Assembly (NCBI GenBank): GCA_964464375.1
Contig: CAYXFU010000048.1
Span: 1-26,029 of the forward strand
Direction: 5' to 3'
Length of the DNA: 26,029 nucleotides
Origin: CAIOZA01 sp964464375
Lineage (GTDB): Bacteria; Bacteroidota; Ignavibacteria; Kapaibacteriales; UBA2268
The number at the start of each line of letters is the position of its first letter. Position 1 is the first letter of the stretch. Positions 15,178-23,269 of this stretch are shown piece by piece. The position numbers were made by a program, and so were the translations under genes. The notes beneath the pieces were generated by a model. It searched no databases. It saw nothing but the letters and a program-made list of their open reading frames with translations, and was not told the DNA's origin.

Positions 15178-18100
15178 ATGACTACTAAAATGATTTATCG
15201 GATCTTTGGCGCGATAGCATTTCTGGTGATATTAATCAGCTATGCAATGACCGTCCAGCCTTCTGTCCCTTTCTGGGATTGTGGTGAATTCACAGCCGCC
15301 AGCACCTGGCAACAAGTTTGCCATCCACCCGGGGCGCCACTATTCCTTATGGCAGGACGTGTAATGCAGATTATTATACCATTCGGTGATCTCGGATGGA
15401 GAGTAAACATGCTGTCGGTATTAGTAACTGCAGTGAGTGTCTGGTTATTGTATTTTATTATAGTTAAAACAATCCTCAATTACAGAAGCAAAGAAATCGA
15501 AGGAATGGCAGATGCATTGTCAGTTTACGGTTCAGCTCTGGTTGGAGCTTTGGCTTTTGGATTCTGCGATACCGTCTGGTTTAATGGAGTTGAGTCTGAA
15601 GTATATGCCGCATCGACATTTTTTACGACAATGGTTGTGTATCTGATGATGCGTTGGAACGAAGAAGCCGATAATCCCGGACATGAGCGATTCCTATTGC
15701 TTATTGCTTATTTCATAGGTTTGTCAACCGGTGTTCACCTTTTGGCGATTCTAACCATTTTTTCGATAGTAATGGTGGTGTATTTCAGAAGATATAAACT
15801 GGAAACAAAATCATTTATTTATATGGGTCTGATTGCATTATTTGCATTCTGGATGATTTATAAATTCATAATTGTGTGGTTACCCACAATGCTTGCTGGT
15901 GATTTCCCAATTGCGACTGAGGCAAAGGATCACATTATAGAAAATAGCTCTATTATGACATTAGCAGCGATTGGTATAATTCTATTGGCAATGTATGGCG
16001 TTTATTATGCTTATAAGAGAAATATGACTGTTTTAAAGCTGACATTATCATCATTTTTATTGATTATTTTCGGTTTTACAGTTTATACTCAAATATTAAT
16101 TCGTTCCAATGCGAATCCTCCAATGAATGAAAATGAGCCTAAAACACTACAGAAACTGCTTTCTTACCTTGGACGTGAACAATACGGTGATTCCGGTAAC
16201 TGGCCCAGAAGAACAGATTATAACGATGAAACAAAGATGTCAATTTATAATCAGAGGGATGTTAACGGCAACTATGTTTACGGTGAATGGACTCCTCCTG
16301 AAACCAAGAGAGTTCCGAGAAAAGATGGTTCAACAATGCCGTTACCGGACTGGCAGAATGTTAATACCGGCGGCGAGCTTTCATATATGCTAAAGTATCA
16401 GATTGACCAGATGTACTTCAGATATTTCTTCTGGAATTTTGTAGGCAGAATAAGTGATCAGCAAGATGCCGGCACAGCATTGTTCGACAAAGGTGATTCA
16501 GAAGTGATTAATTATAAAACAGGATTCGGAGATCAGTTCCCTGTCAGATTTTTTGCATTGCCATTACTCTTCGGACTTATCGGAATGTTTTTCCATTTCA
16601 AGAAAGATCCCAAGATGGCATTAGTCTTTCTGGCAATGTTCCTCCTGACGGGTGTTTTAGCCGCAATAGCACAGAATCAGCAGGATCCTCAGCCTCGTGA
16701 GCGTGATTATTTCTATGCCGGTTCATTCATGGTTTGGTGTCTATGGATTGGAATGGGAGTCATGGGCTTGATCGAATGGGTTGTTAAGAATAAAAAATCT
16801 TCCCTTGCCACCGGTGCAGTTGTTGCCGTTGGTGTCCTTGCTGTACCATTCAATATGGCAGTCGGTGGATGGAATATTCACTCCAGAGCCAATAACTATA
16901 TCCCTTTTGATTATTCATATAATATCCTTCAAAGTACTGACAAAGATGCAATCCTGTTTACCAATGGTGATAATGATACTTTCCCGTTATGGTATCTGCA
17001 GGACGTTGAAGGTATAAGACGCGACGTCAGGGTGGTCAACCTAAGCCTTGGACAAACTTTGTGGTATATCGATCAATTGAAACAAAGAGAACCCTGGGGT
17101 GCAAAGAAGCTACCATTATCATTCTCTGATGCCTCCTTACAGACCGATGAGATGAATGACCAGGCTCTGAAATATGATATTGGTGAACCTCAACAGATAT
17201 CAATACCTGTTAAAAGATCGATTCTTCAGAAATACACAAATGATACTAATCTCATCAATGCGGGTGTATTCAGATTTACTTTCATGGGTCAGCCAATTGG
17301 GCAGCAGGAAGGTAAGAACATGTATGTATTCCACGTTAATCATAAACTTGTCCTTGATATTCTCAAACAAACCAGGTTTGAAAGACCGGTTTACTTTGCT
17401 ACAACAGTTGGACCTGATGTATTTGTTGGACTTAACAAATATCTAAGATATGAGGGTATGGCTCTCAGAATTTGTCCTGTACCGGTGTCATCAACAAAAA
17501 CCGGAATTCTGGATGTTGGCGTTATGGAAAAAAGTTTGCTAAACATCGATAACAGCGACGGTTACAGTAAAGAAGCAAAGTATGGCTTCAAATTGAGAAA
17601 TCTGGATAATAAGAAATATGTTTATTATGATGAAGTTCATCGCAGACTCATGCAGAATTATCGTCAATTATACATGAATTTTGCTGCTTTCACAATGGAA
17701 AGATCCAAAAATTCAAAGAAGGCAATTGCAATTCTTGACACAATGAACAAGTATATATCACCTGTACGTTTCCCGATGTATCACGATGAAGAAGCCCAAT
17801 TAGCTTTGATTTACAAAGAAGCCGGAGCCAAAAAACAAATGCGCGAATGGGCACAAATGTCAATCAAGACATGTAATGAGATAATTAATAATCCTAAACT
17901 CAGAACCGGACGTGTTGAAAGAATTCAAGATGAGATTCTTGGAAGAAACGGTGTATATAAATCAATTGCACAAAGCTACATGTTGATTGGTGAATACGAC
18001 AATGCAAGAAACAGTCTGAAAGCTCTCTACGACATGAGTATTGCTGCAATGCAGAATCCGGCTAACCAGAATGAAGTCAAAAGCATTCAAAAAAATCTCT

Positions 18101-18333
18101 ATGATATTTTGGGTAATATGGTTGGCATTGACGATGAAGAAATAGGAGCTATGCAAAAGCAGGGAAAATCAAAAGAAGCGTTAGCCAGAGCCAGAGAGTT
18201 ACAGGATAAATATGCAAATTCTCCTGATCCTAACTATAAACAGCTGGGTACTTACATGCAGGGCAAAATCAGTCAAATGACAGGTAAACCCGCTGAAATA
18301 GATACATCTATCCAGGACACAACACAGAAATAA
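15178..18333 (+). CDS. DUF2723/TMEM260-like membrane glycosyltransferase (GT-C fold)
   Basis: This 1051-residue protein belongs to the DUF2723 family, common in Bacteroidota, whose animal relative TMEM260 is a protein O-mannosyltransferase. The N-terminus has a membrane segment, then the first external loop with VPFWDCGEF (acidic Asp34/Glu37, the GT-C catalytic region) and CHPPGAPLF. Further membrane helices follow, with WFNGVESEVYAAS and GLSTGVHLLA. A soluble insert spans about 305-425. QPRERDYFYAGSF precedes more membrane helices near 510-565. A periplasmic part has AILFTNGDNDTFPLWYLQ. The final ~200 residues are helical and TPR-like. It probably transfers a hexose from a polyprenyl-phosphate donor to surface proteins or glycans; the acceptor is unknown. 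The Alg5-like gene follows 137 bp downstream. Confidence 0.88.
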   Translation: MTTKMIYRIFGAIAFLVILISYAMTVQPSVPFWDCGEFTAASTWQQVCHPPGAPLFLMAGRVMQIIIPFGDLGWRVNMLSVLVTAVSVWLLYFIIVKTILNYRSKEIEGMADALSVYGSALVGALAFGFCDTVWFNGVESEVYAASTFFTTMVVYLMMRWNEEADNPGHERFLLLIAYFIGLSTGVHLLAILTIFSIVMVVYFRRYKLETKSFIYMGLIALFAFWMIYKFIIVWLPTMLAGDFPIATEAKDHIIENSSIMTLAAIGIILLAMYGVYYAYKRNMTVLKLTLSSFLLIIFGFTVYTQILIRSNANPPMNENEPKTLQKLLSYLGREQYGDSGNWPRRTDYNDETKMSIYNQRDVNGNYVYGEWTPPETKRVPRKDGSTMPLPDWQNVNTGGELSYMLKYQIDQMYFRYFFWNFVGRISDQQDAGTALFDKGDSEVINYKTGFGDQFPVRFFALPLLFGLIGMFFHFKKDPKMALVFLAMFLLTGVLAAIAQNQQDPQPRERDYFYAGSFMVWCLWIGMGVMGLIEWVVKNKKSSLATGAVVAVGVLAVPFNMAVGGWNIHSRANNYIPFDYSYNILQSTDKDAILFTNGDNDTFPLWYLQDVEGIRRDVRVVNLSLGQTLWYIDQLKQREPWGAKKLPLSFSDASLQTDEMNDQALKYDIGEPQQISIPVKRSILQKYTNDTNLINAGVFRFTFMGQPIGQQEGKNMYVFHVNHKLVLDILKQTRFERPVYFATTVGPDVFVGLNKYLRYEGMALRICPVPVSSTKTGILDVGVMEKSLLNIDNSDGYSKEAKYGFKLRNLDNKKYVYYDEVHRRLMQNYRQLYMNFAAFTMERSKNSKKAIAILDTMNKYISPVRFPMYHDEEAQLALIYKEAGAKKQMREWAQMSIKTCNEIINNPKLRTGRVERIQDEILGRNGVYKSIAQSYMLIGEYDNARNSLKALYDMSIAAMQNPANQNEVKSIQKNLYDILGNMVGIDDEEIGAMQKQGKSKEALARARELQDKYANSPDPNYKQLGTYMQGKISQMTGKPAEIDTSIQDTTQK

Positions 18334-18367
18334 TATAGGTTATCTCTAAAGTCTGTCTCACAAAAGT

Positions 18368-18449
18368 GACATTCTGAGCGAATCTTATTGAAGTGAAGAA
18401 TCTAAGGGTATTTTGAATACCGGATTCTTCACTTCGTTCAGAATGACGA
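18368..18449 (+). repeat. Dispersed palindromic repeat, copy D
   Basis: The arms CATTCTGAGCGAA...GAAGTGAAGAATC and GATTCTTCACTTCGTTCAGAATG form a long imperfect hairpin around a small inner stem GGTAT-TTTGA-ATACC. It is related to the arms of the elements at 2480, 10894 and 19337 and fills the gap between the two glycosyltransferase genes, where it could act as an attenuator or RNA-stabilising hairpin. Confidence 0.7.
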
Positions 18450-18470
18450 ATTTTTTTTAAGGAATTTGAA

Positions 18471-19175
18471 TTGAGTAAAGTATTATCAGTAATCATACCC
18501 GCATATAATGAAGGTGAAAGAATAGGTTCTTCACTTCAGAAAGCCGTTGATTATCTCGATAATAAGGGTTTGGATTATGAGATTCTCGTTGTTGATGACG
18601 GTTCGCGCGATGATACTGTTCAGCAAACTCTCGATTTCCAACATTCTGACATCAGAGCAATCAAACAACCGCGCAACATGGGCAAAGGAGCCGCTGTTCG
18701 CAGAGGAATGCTCGAAGCTGAAGGAGACATCAGGATTTTTACTGATGCCGATTTCTCTACTCCCATTTATGAAATAGAGAAGCTAATCAAAAAGATTAAT
18801 TCCGGAGCAGATATCTGCATTGGCAGCCGTGCACTCGATCCTTCCATGATCAAAGAACATCAGCCATTTTACCGTGAGTTCATGGGCAAAACATTCAACC
18901 GAATTGTCCAGTTTCTATTATTTAAGGGTATAAGCGACACTCAGTGCGGATTCAAAGGCTTTACAAAAAATGCCACCGAAAGTATATTCAACAAAGCAAA
19001 AATCGATGGCTTCAGCTTTGATGTTGAAATATTATATTTAGCAGATAAACAAGGCTTTAAGGTCGAGCAGGTACCGGTGGAATGGTACAATGATAACCGC
19101 AGTAAGGTCAATCCTATCAAAGATTCAACGATGATGATAATCGAACTTTTCCGCATCAAAGGACTGCATAAGTAA
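18471..19175 (+). CDS. Polyprenyl-phosphate hexose synthase, Alg5-like GT2
   Basis: This 234-residue cytoplasmic family 2 glycosyltransferase has the dolichyl-phosphate beta-glucosyltransferase (DPG synthase) signature: VIIPAYNEGERI, LVVDDGSRDDT (Asp42-Asp43), NMGKGAAVRRGML, FTDADFSTP (Asp92/Asp94, where DxDFSTP is typical of this subfamily), GSRA, FKGISDTQCGFKGF, and VEWYND. It should transfer a hexose from a nucleotide sugar to polyprenyl phosphate. The start is TTG at 18471, chosen because AAGGA lies 7 nt upstream and the protein begins right at the first strand. It lacks membrane segments, as in the bacterial short form. Its place after the DUF2723 enzyme suggests that it supplies that enzyme's lipid-linked sugar. 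Confidence 0.88.
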   Translation: MSKVLSVIIPAYNEGERIGSSLQKAVDYLDNKGLDYEILVVDDGSRDDTVQQTLDFQHSDIRAIKQPRNMGKGAAVRRGMLEAEGDIRIFTDADFSTPIYEIEKLIKKINSGADICIGSRALDPSMIKEHQPFYREFMGKTFNRIVQFLLFKGISDTQCGFKGFTKNATESIFNKAKIDGFSFDVEILYLADKQGFKVEQVPVEWYNDNRSKVNPIKDSTMMIIELFRIKGLHK

Positions 19176-19561
19176 ATTCAGGATAGATCTGAAAAGCCTA
19201 TCTGAATATCAAACACCGAATATCGAATAATGAATAATGAAAAGAAATACAAACGAGAGAGGTATTCTGTTCAAATGCTGATGTCGTTTGCACTTGCGAA
19301 GCGCATCATTGTATTTGTATTGTCATTCCTGCGAATGAGACTGTGTGAAAAGTCTGATTTAGAGGTCATTCCGAACGAAGTGAGGAATCCAGTACGCATG
19401 AATACTGGATTCTCACGGTCGCTGCGCTCCCTCAGAATGACAAGTTCTAAGTTTTCACACAATCTCGAATTCATGAATCTAGCTGAACACCGAATGTCGA
19501 ATAATGAAAAGAAATACAATCTAGAGAATTATTCCATACCTTTCATGTTATATACCTTTCT
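19176..19561. other. Repeat-filled convergent intergenic region
   Basis: This gap lies between the Alg5-like gene (plus) and the first propeller paralogue (minus). It contains two short copies of a CACCGAATATCGAATAATGA-type repeat (about 19210-19255 and 19488-19520; a third at about 21253-21300) flanking the 131-bp palindromic element. A 118-codon frame through it is only translated repeat. No gene is supported. Confidence 0.6.
19337..19467 (-). repeat. 131-bp MITE-like palindromic repeat, copy B
   Basis: The terminal inverted repeats are GAGACTGTGTGAAAA at 19337 and TTTTCACACAATCTCG ending at 19467 (14 of 15 pair). Inside are a second inverted pair (GGTCATTCCGAACGAAGTGA and GCTCCCTCAGAATGAC) and a central 10-bp perfect stem, GAATCCAGTA with TACTGGATTC. 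It is an opposite-orientation copy of 2480-2610. Confidence 0.8.
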
Positions 19562-20857
19562 TTATTTAATAATAATTAATTTATAAATATTGGAAAGGTG
19601 TTGATTCTGCACCCGAATTATATAAGTTCCAGATGAAAATGATGATACATCAAGTTCTATGCTTTGATTGCCTGATTCTAAGAATTTATTTGATAGTGTT
19701 TGTATTGGATTCCCAATCATATCTGCTAATATTATTGAAGTAGCCTCCGAATCAGGTTGTGTGAATTGAATTGTTACTTTACCAGTTGAAGGATTAGGAT
19801 AAATAAGATTAATAGTATCTGAGATATTTACAACTGGCGTTGTTTGGAATCTCCCATACCATGAAATTAGATAATTTCCAGTTGAGGAAACAATAAACTT
19901 TGAATTATGACTAATTGCAAAATTATTTGCAGTACCACTTTGATAATAATGTACAAGTTTAAAGGAATCCAAATCCCAAATTTTTATTTCTGATGAAGTA
20001 ACAATGTATTTATCGTCAGGTGAAAACTCAATTCCTGTTAGATTGAGCCCATTGAGGGGCAATTTTTGAAGCAATTGCTTGGTATTGAAATCGTATATTT
20101 CAACTCCATAGGTAGGGTCATTAGTAGAAACAGCATAATACTTGCATGTACTTGATAAGATAATATATCTTGCATTGATGAAATTTCCTTGGGGTTCAAG
20201 GGAATTAAAATCGTATTCTGTAAAATTACCATATGTAGTATAGTACCTTGAGTCTCCTGGATGAGATGGATCCTGATATGTCTTAATTAAATGTCCGATT
20301 ATTTTAGTTCTATCACAATTGAATGCTACTGTTGTGACTTCATAATAAACAAGATTGATTTCTTGAGGATAGATCTTTGTTTTTATTATCCGTTTTGTAG
20401 TTAAGTCCCATACTCGAAATCCGTGAGAAATTGGTGCAGTTAGGAACATCTGGTCATAGGAAATTGATGCACTGGAATAATCCAATATTTTTATTCCATC
20501 GCTTTCAAGTGAATCAACAACAAGAAATGATTTTGAATCGAATATTTCAAATCTTGTCCTAGCTTGATTAAGTCTTATAAAATTTTGATCATTTTTAATA
20601 AAAAATACTTCATTATTTCCGTCTATTCTCTTAATTTCTTCGCCAGAATAAGTATTGAAAAATAAATCCATTTCATAGCCATGAGCTACAATGATGGAGT
20701 CATTATTTGAAAATTTAACCATGTAAAAACCTTGGTATTGGTCTGCCTGCCTCATCCACACAGTATCTTTGAAATAATCAGTTAGGGCAACTAATTTAAT
20801 AGGCACTATTTGCCAGATGATAATTAATAATGCAATTGATAAAAATCTCTTTTTCAT
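19562..20857 (-). CDS. T9SS-sorted beta-propeller-like secreted protein, paralogue 1
   Basis: This 431-residue exported protein has a signal peptide (about 1-25), then repeated strand-rich segments of WD40/propeller type: FSNNDSIIVAHGYEMDLF, GFRVWDLTTKRI, IEFSPDDKYIVTSSE followed by IKIWDLDSFKL, and NFAISHNSKFIVSSTGNYL. The V-W-D-L and I-W-D-L elements are typical blade ends. The tail NLIYPNPSTGKVTIQF to SSGTYIIRVQNQ and IYKLIIIK is a T9SS type A sorting domain, so it should be secreted across the outer membrane and anchored. Long parts of the gene are identical at DNA level to the gene at 21344, whereas residues about 118-235 differ strongly. The function is unknown; a surface binding protein is a guess. 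Confidence 0.85.
   Translation of the reverse strand: MKKRFLSIALLIIIWQIVPIKLVALTDYFKDTVWMRQADQYQGFYMVKFSNNDSIIVAHGYEMDLFFNTYSGEEIKRIDGNNEVFFIKNDQNFIRLNQARTRFEIFDSKSFLVVDSLESDGIKILDYSSASISYDQMFLTAPISHGFRVWDLTTKRIIKTKIYPQEINLVYYEVTTVAFNCDRTKIIGHLIKTYQDPSHPGDSRYYTTYGNFTEYDFNSLEPQGNFINARYIILSSTCKYYAVSTNDPTYGVEIYDFNTKQLLQKLPLNGLNLTGIEFSPDDKYIVTSSEIKIWDLDSFKLVHYYQSGTANNFAISHNSKFIVSSTGNYLISWYGRFQTTPVVNISDTINLIYPNPSTGKVTIQFTQPDSEATSIILADMIGNPIQTLSNKFLESGNQSIELDVSSFSSGTYIIRVQNQHLSNIYKLIIIK
19746..20116. repeat. Identity block 2, paralogue 1
   Basis: These 371 bp are identical, as read, to 21528-21898. They code for the third and fourth propeller segments and the start of the sorting tail. The sequence diverges sharply on both sides. 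Confidence 0.8.
20486..20677. repeat. Identity block 1, paralogue 1
   Basis: These 192 bp are identical, as read, to 22271-22462. They encode the first propeller segments, from Gly-Tyr-Glu-Met-Asp-Leu to Ser-Asp-Gly-Ile-Lys-Ile. Confidence 0.8.
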
Positions 20858-21343
20858 AGTATTCGCTTCACAAATTGAATATGTTTATACAAATATAATA
20901 CAAAGACACATGAAATACAGAAAAAGTTACAAGTGAGGGGAAAATAATGTATTTTAGCATCGAAGATGTGAATATGAAAATGCAACTCCACCCTTATCAA
21001 TGAGCAATGGGCAAAGACCAATAAATACAGAATTGTCCTCACCCTGCCCTCTCCGACAATCGGAGAGGGAATTAATGCAAATTGCAATTTGCAATGATTG
21101 TATCGAGTTTTTGAATTATTTATTTTAGCATCGAAGAGCTGAATATGAATAACCGTGGGTGCAAACCCACGTGAAAGGAAATGCAACATACACAACGAAC
21201 TGAAAGTATGAGAGCAAAAAACTGAAATTCAAAATATAGAGGATAATCTATCTGAATGTCGAATATCGAACACCGAATATCGAATAATGAAGTGGAATAC
21301 AACCTAATTGGCATTCCTTCGCTTTCATATTATTTACCTTACT
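20858..21343. other. Duplicated upstream region between the paralogues
   Basis: No gene is supported. From the gene start it holds an AT-rich probable promoter, a 237-bp block repeated exactly upstream of the other paralogue (20884-21120), a strong hairpin at 21047-21069 (10-bp stem, CAA loop), a small GTGGGT-GCAA-ACCCAC stem near 21156-21172, and a GAATATCGAACACCGAATATC-class repeat near 21253-21300. Frames of 60-113 codons across it are translated repeat DNA. Confidence 0.65.
20884..21120. repeat. Duplicated 237-bp upstream block, copy 1
   Basis: This block is identical, as read, to 22657-22893. It includes the CCCTCTCCGA-CAA-TCGGAGAGGG hairpin, also found once more near 25870 with one mismatch, so part of it is a genome-wide repeat. 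Confidence 0.8.
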
Positions 21344-22630
21344 TTATTTTATAATGATTAGTTTATAAATATTGGAAAGGTGTTGATTCTGCACTCGAAT
21401 AAAATATGTTCCGGATGAATATAATGACACATCAAGTTCTACATTTTGTGTCCCTGATTCTAAGAATTTATTTGATAATGTTCGTATTGGATTACCGTTC
21501 ATATCAACTAATATGAAAGAGGTAACTTCCGAATCAGGTTGTGTGAATTGAATTGTTACTTTACCAGTTGAAGGATTAGGATAAATAAGATTAATAGTAT
21601 CTGAGATATTTACAACTGGCGTTGTTTGGAATCTCCCATACCATGAAATTAGATAATTTCCAGTTGAGGAAACAATAAACTTTGAATTATGACTAATTGC
21701 AAAATTATTTGCAGTACCACTTTGATAATAATGTACAAGTTTAAAGGAATCCAAATCCCAAATTTTTATTTCTGATGAAGTAACAATGTATTTATCGTCA
21801 GGTGAAAACTCAATTCCTGTTAGATTGAGCCCATTGAGGGGCAATTTTTGAAGCAATTGCTTGGTATTGAAATCGTATATTTCAACTCCATAGGTAGGAG
21901 TGCCAATTGCATAGGCAATATACTTACAAGTATTTGATATTTTATAAAAGAAGTTAGTATAAGCAGGATATTGTCCTACACTATCTAATGTGTTAATATT
22001 AAATTCTGTTACATAAAAATATGTTTTAAAATATTTTGCATTTCCCGGATGAGAGGGGTCTTCATATGTCTTTTCGGTTTCAATTATAACATTATTATTA
22101 CAACTGAAAGACGCCAAATGTAAATCTATCTTTATTAGATTTGTCTCTGCTGAGAATAATTTTGTCGAGATTATCCGTTTCGAAGTTAAATCCCATACTC
22201 GGAAACCGTTAGGAATTGGTGCAGTGAAAAATCTTTGGTCTTTAGATAATGCGGGATTCCTAAAATCAAGTATTTTTATTCCATCGCTTTCAAGTGAATC
22301 AACAACAAGAAATGATTTTGAATCGAATATTTCAAATCTTGTCCTAGCTTGATTAAGTCTTATAAAATTTTGATCATTTTTAATAAAAAATACTTCATTA
22401 TTTCCGTCTATTCTCTTAATTTCTTCGCCAGAATAAGTATTGAAAAATAAATCCATTTCATAACCATGAGCTACAATGATGGAGTCATTATTGGAGAATT
22501 TAACCATGTAGAAACCTTCTTTTTGGTCTGTCTGCCTTGTCCAGACAGTGTCTTTAAAATAGTCAGTTTGAGAAACAAGCATGGCAGATGCAGAAATGGC
22601 AAGTAATGCAATAAATATGAGCTTTTTCAT
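21344..22630 (-). CDS. T9SS-sorted beta-propeller-like secreted protein, paralogue 2
   Basis: This 428-residue paralogue of the gene at 19562 has the same design: signal peptide (MKKLIFIALLAISASAMLVSQ), propeller-like segments with GFRVWDLTSKRI and IKIWDLDSFKL, and a T9SS type A sorting tail (NLIYPNPSTGKVTIQF to IYKLIIIK). Its signal peptide, central part (about residues 112-230) and the middle of the tail differ from paralogue 1, while the parts between are identical in DNA. The first five or so coding bases and the shared upstream block suggest similar expression. Both copies are complete, with no frameshift seen. Confidence 0.85.
   Translation of the reverse strand: MKKLIFIALLAISASAMLVSQTDYFKDTVWTRQTDQKEGFYMVKFSNNDSIIVAHGYEMDLFFNTYSGEEIKRIDGNNEVFFIKNDQNFIRLNQARTRFEIFDSKSFLVVDSLESDGIKILDFRNPALSKDQRFFTAPIPNGFRVWDLTSKRIISTKLFSAETNLIKIDLHLASFSCNNNVIIETEKTYEDPSHPGNAKYFKTYFYVTEFNINTLDSVGQYPAYTNFFYKISNTCKYIAYAIGTPTYGVEIYDFNTKQLLQKLPLNGLNLTGIEFSPDDKYIVTSSEIKIWDLDSFKLVHYYQSGTANNFAISHNSKFIVSSTGNYLISWYGRFQTTPVVNISDTINLIYPNPSTGKVTIQFTQPDSEVTSFILVDMNGNPIRTLSNKFLESGTQNVELDVSLYSSGTYFIRVQNQHLSNIYKLIIIK
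21528..21898. repeat. Identity block 2, paralogue 2
   Basis: The 371-bp counterpart of 19746-20116, offset by 1782 bp. No difference was found when read side by side. Confidence 0.8.
22271..22462. repeat. Identity block 1, paralogue 2
   Basis: The 192-bp counterpart of 20486-20677, offset by 1785 bp. No difference was found when read side by side. Confidence 0.8.
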
Positions 22631-22656
22631 AGTATTCGCTTCTCTAATTGAATATA

Positions 22657-22893
22657 TTTATACAAATATAATACAAAGACACATGAAATACAGAAAAAGT
22701 TACAAGTGAGGGGAAAATAATGTATTTTAGCATCGAAGATGTGAATATGAAAATGCAACTCCACCCTTATCAATGAGCAATGGGCAAAGACCAATAAATA
22801 CAGAATTGTCCTCACCCTGCCCTCTCCGACAATCGGAGAGGGAATTAATGCAAATTGCAATTTGCAATGATTGTATCGAGTTTTTGAATTATT
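22657..22893. repeat. Duplicated 237-bp upstream block, copy 2
   Basis: The exact counterpart of 20884-21120, offset 1773 bp. It lies directly upstream of paralogue 2 and likely includes its promoter. Confidence 0.8.
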
Positions 22894-22970
22894 GATTTTA
22901 GCATCGAAGATGCTGAATATGAATAACCGTGGGTGCAAACCCACGGCAACACATTGCCTCACATTTCCTA

Positions 22971-23024
22971 TCAGCCCCGAAGGGGTTGAACTTCTCTGTT
23001 TAGATTCAACCCCTTCGGGGCTGA
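22971..23024. repeat. Perfect 20-bp inverted repeat with 14-nt loop
   Basis: The arms TCAGCCCCGAAGGGGTTGAA and its exact complement are separated by 14 nt. Each arm also contains a small CCCC-GAA-GGGG hairpin, so cruciform or double-hairpin forms are possible. There is no T-run directly after either arm, so it is not a classical terminator. Confidence 0.85.
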
Positions 23025-23192
23025 TTATATTCTTGCCTTAACTGACCGTGGGTTTCACCCTCGGTTATTCGGATTATACCACTTCGTGGCATTAGGAGTT
23101 TACGGGTTTCAATGTCTATTTTTCAAATATGGGACGGCAGAAAAAAAATAGCAAGGGCGGGTTTAGACCCCCCCTACATTCATCATTATGAT

Positions 23193-23258
23193 TTATTTTA
23201 TAATAATTAGTTTATAAATATTAGAAAGGTGTTGATTCTGCACCCGAACTATATCAGC
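23193..23258 (-). pseudogene. 3' remnant of a third propeller-paralogue copy
   Basis: Read on the minus strand, this stretch gives Ile-Val-Arg-Val-Gln-Asn-Gln-His-Leu-Ser-Asn-Ile-Tyr-Lys-Leu-Ile-Ile-Ile-Lys and then a TAA stop, the same last 20 codons as both T9SS paralogues with only a few base changes. Upstream of that the similarity stops, about 11 bp before the end of the CheW-CZB gene. It looks like the end of a former third tandem copy, or the leftover of a recombination. Confidence 0.75.
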
Positions 23259-23269
23259 TGTCAAGATTG

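Larger units (their letters stand above)
22631..23192. other. Repeat-dense region upstream of paralogue 2
   Basis: No gene is supported. It contains the second copy of the 237-bp upstream block, a hairpin CCGTGGGT-GCAA-ACCCACGG at 22927-22946, a perfect 20-bp inverted repeat at 22971-23024, a related CCGTGGGTTTCACCCTCGG stem near 23045-23063, a CCACTTCGTGG stem near 23080-23090, and a C-run at about 23168-23174. The density of separate stems suggests a site where palindromic repeats gather. Confidence 0.65.

Noticed and set aside
20854..21195. 113- and 111-codon minus-strand frames upstream of both paralogues (second at 22627-22962)
   Set aside because: They are nearly identical because the DNA is a duplicated upstream block; composition is Cys/Phe/His-rich without domain pattern, and the frames run through dispersed hairpins.
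20858..23192. CRISPR array or other regularly spaced repeats
   Set aside because: Repeats here are two-copy duplications or dispersed palindromes; there is no series of short equal repeats with unique spacers and no cas gene.
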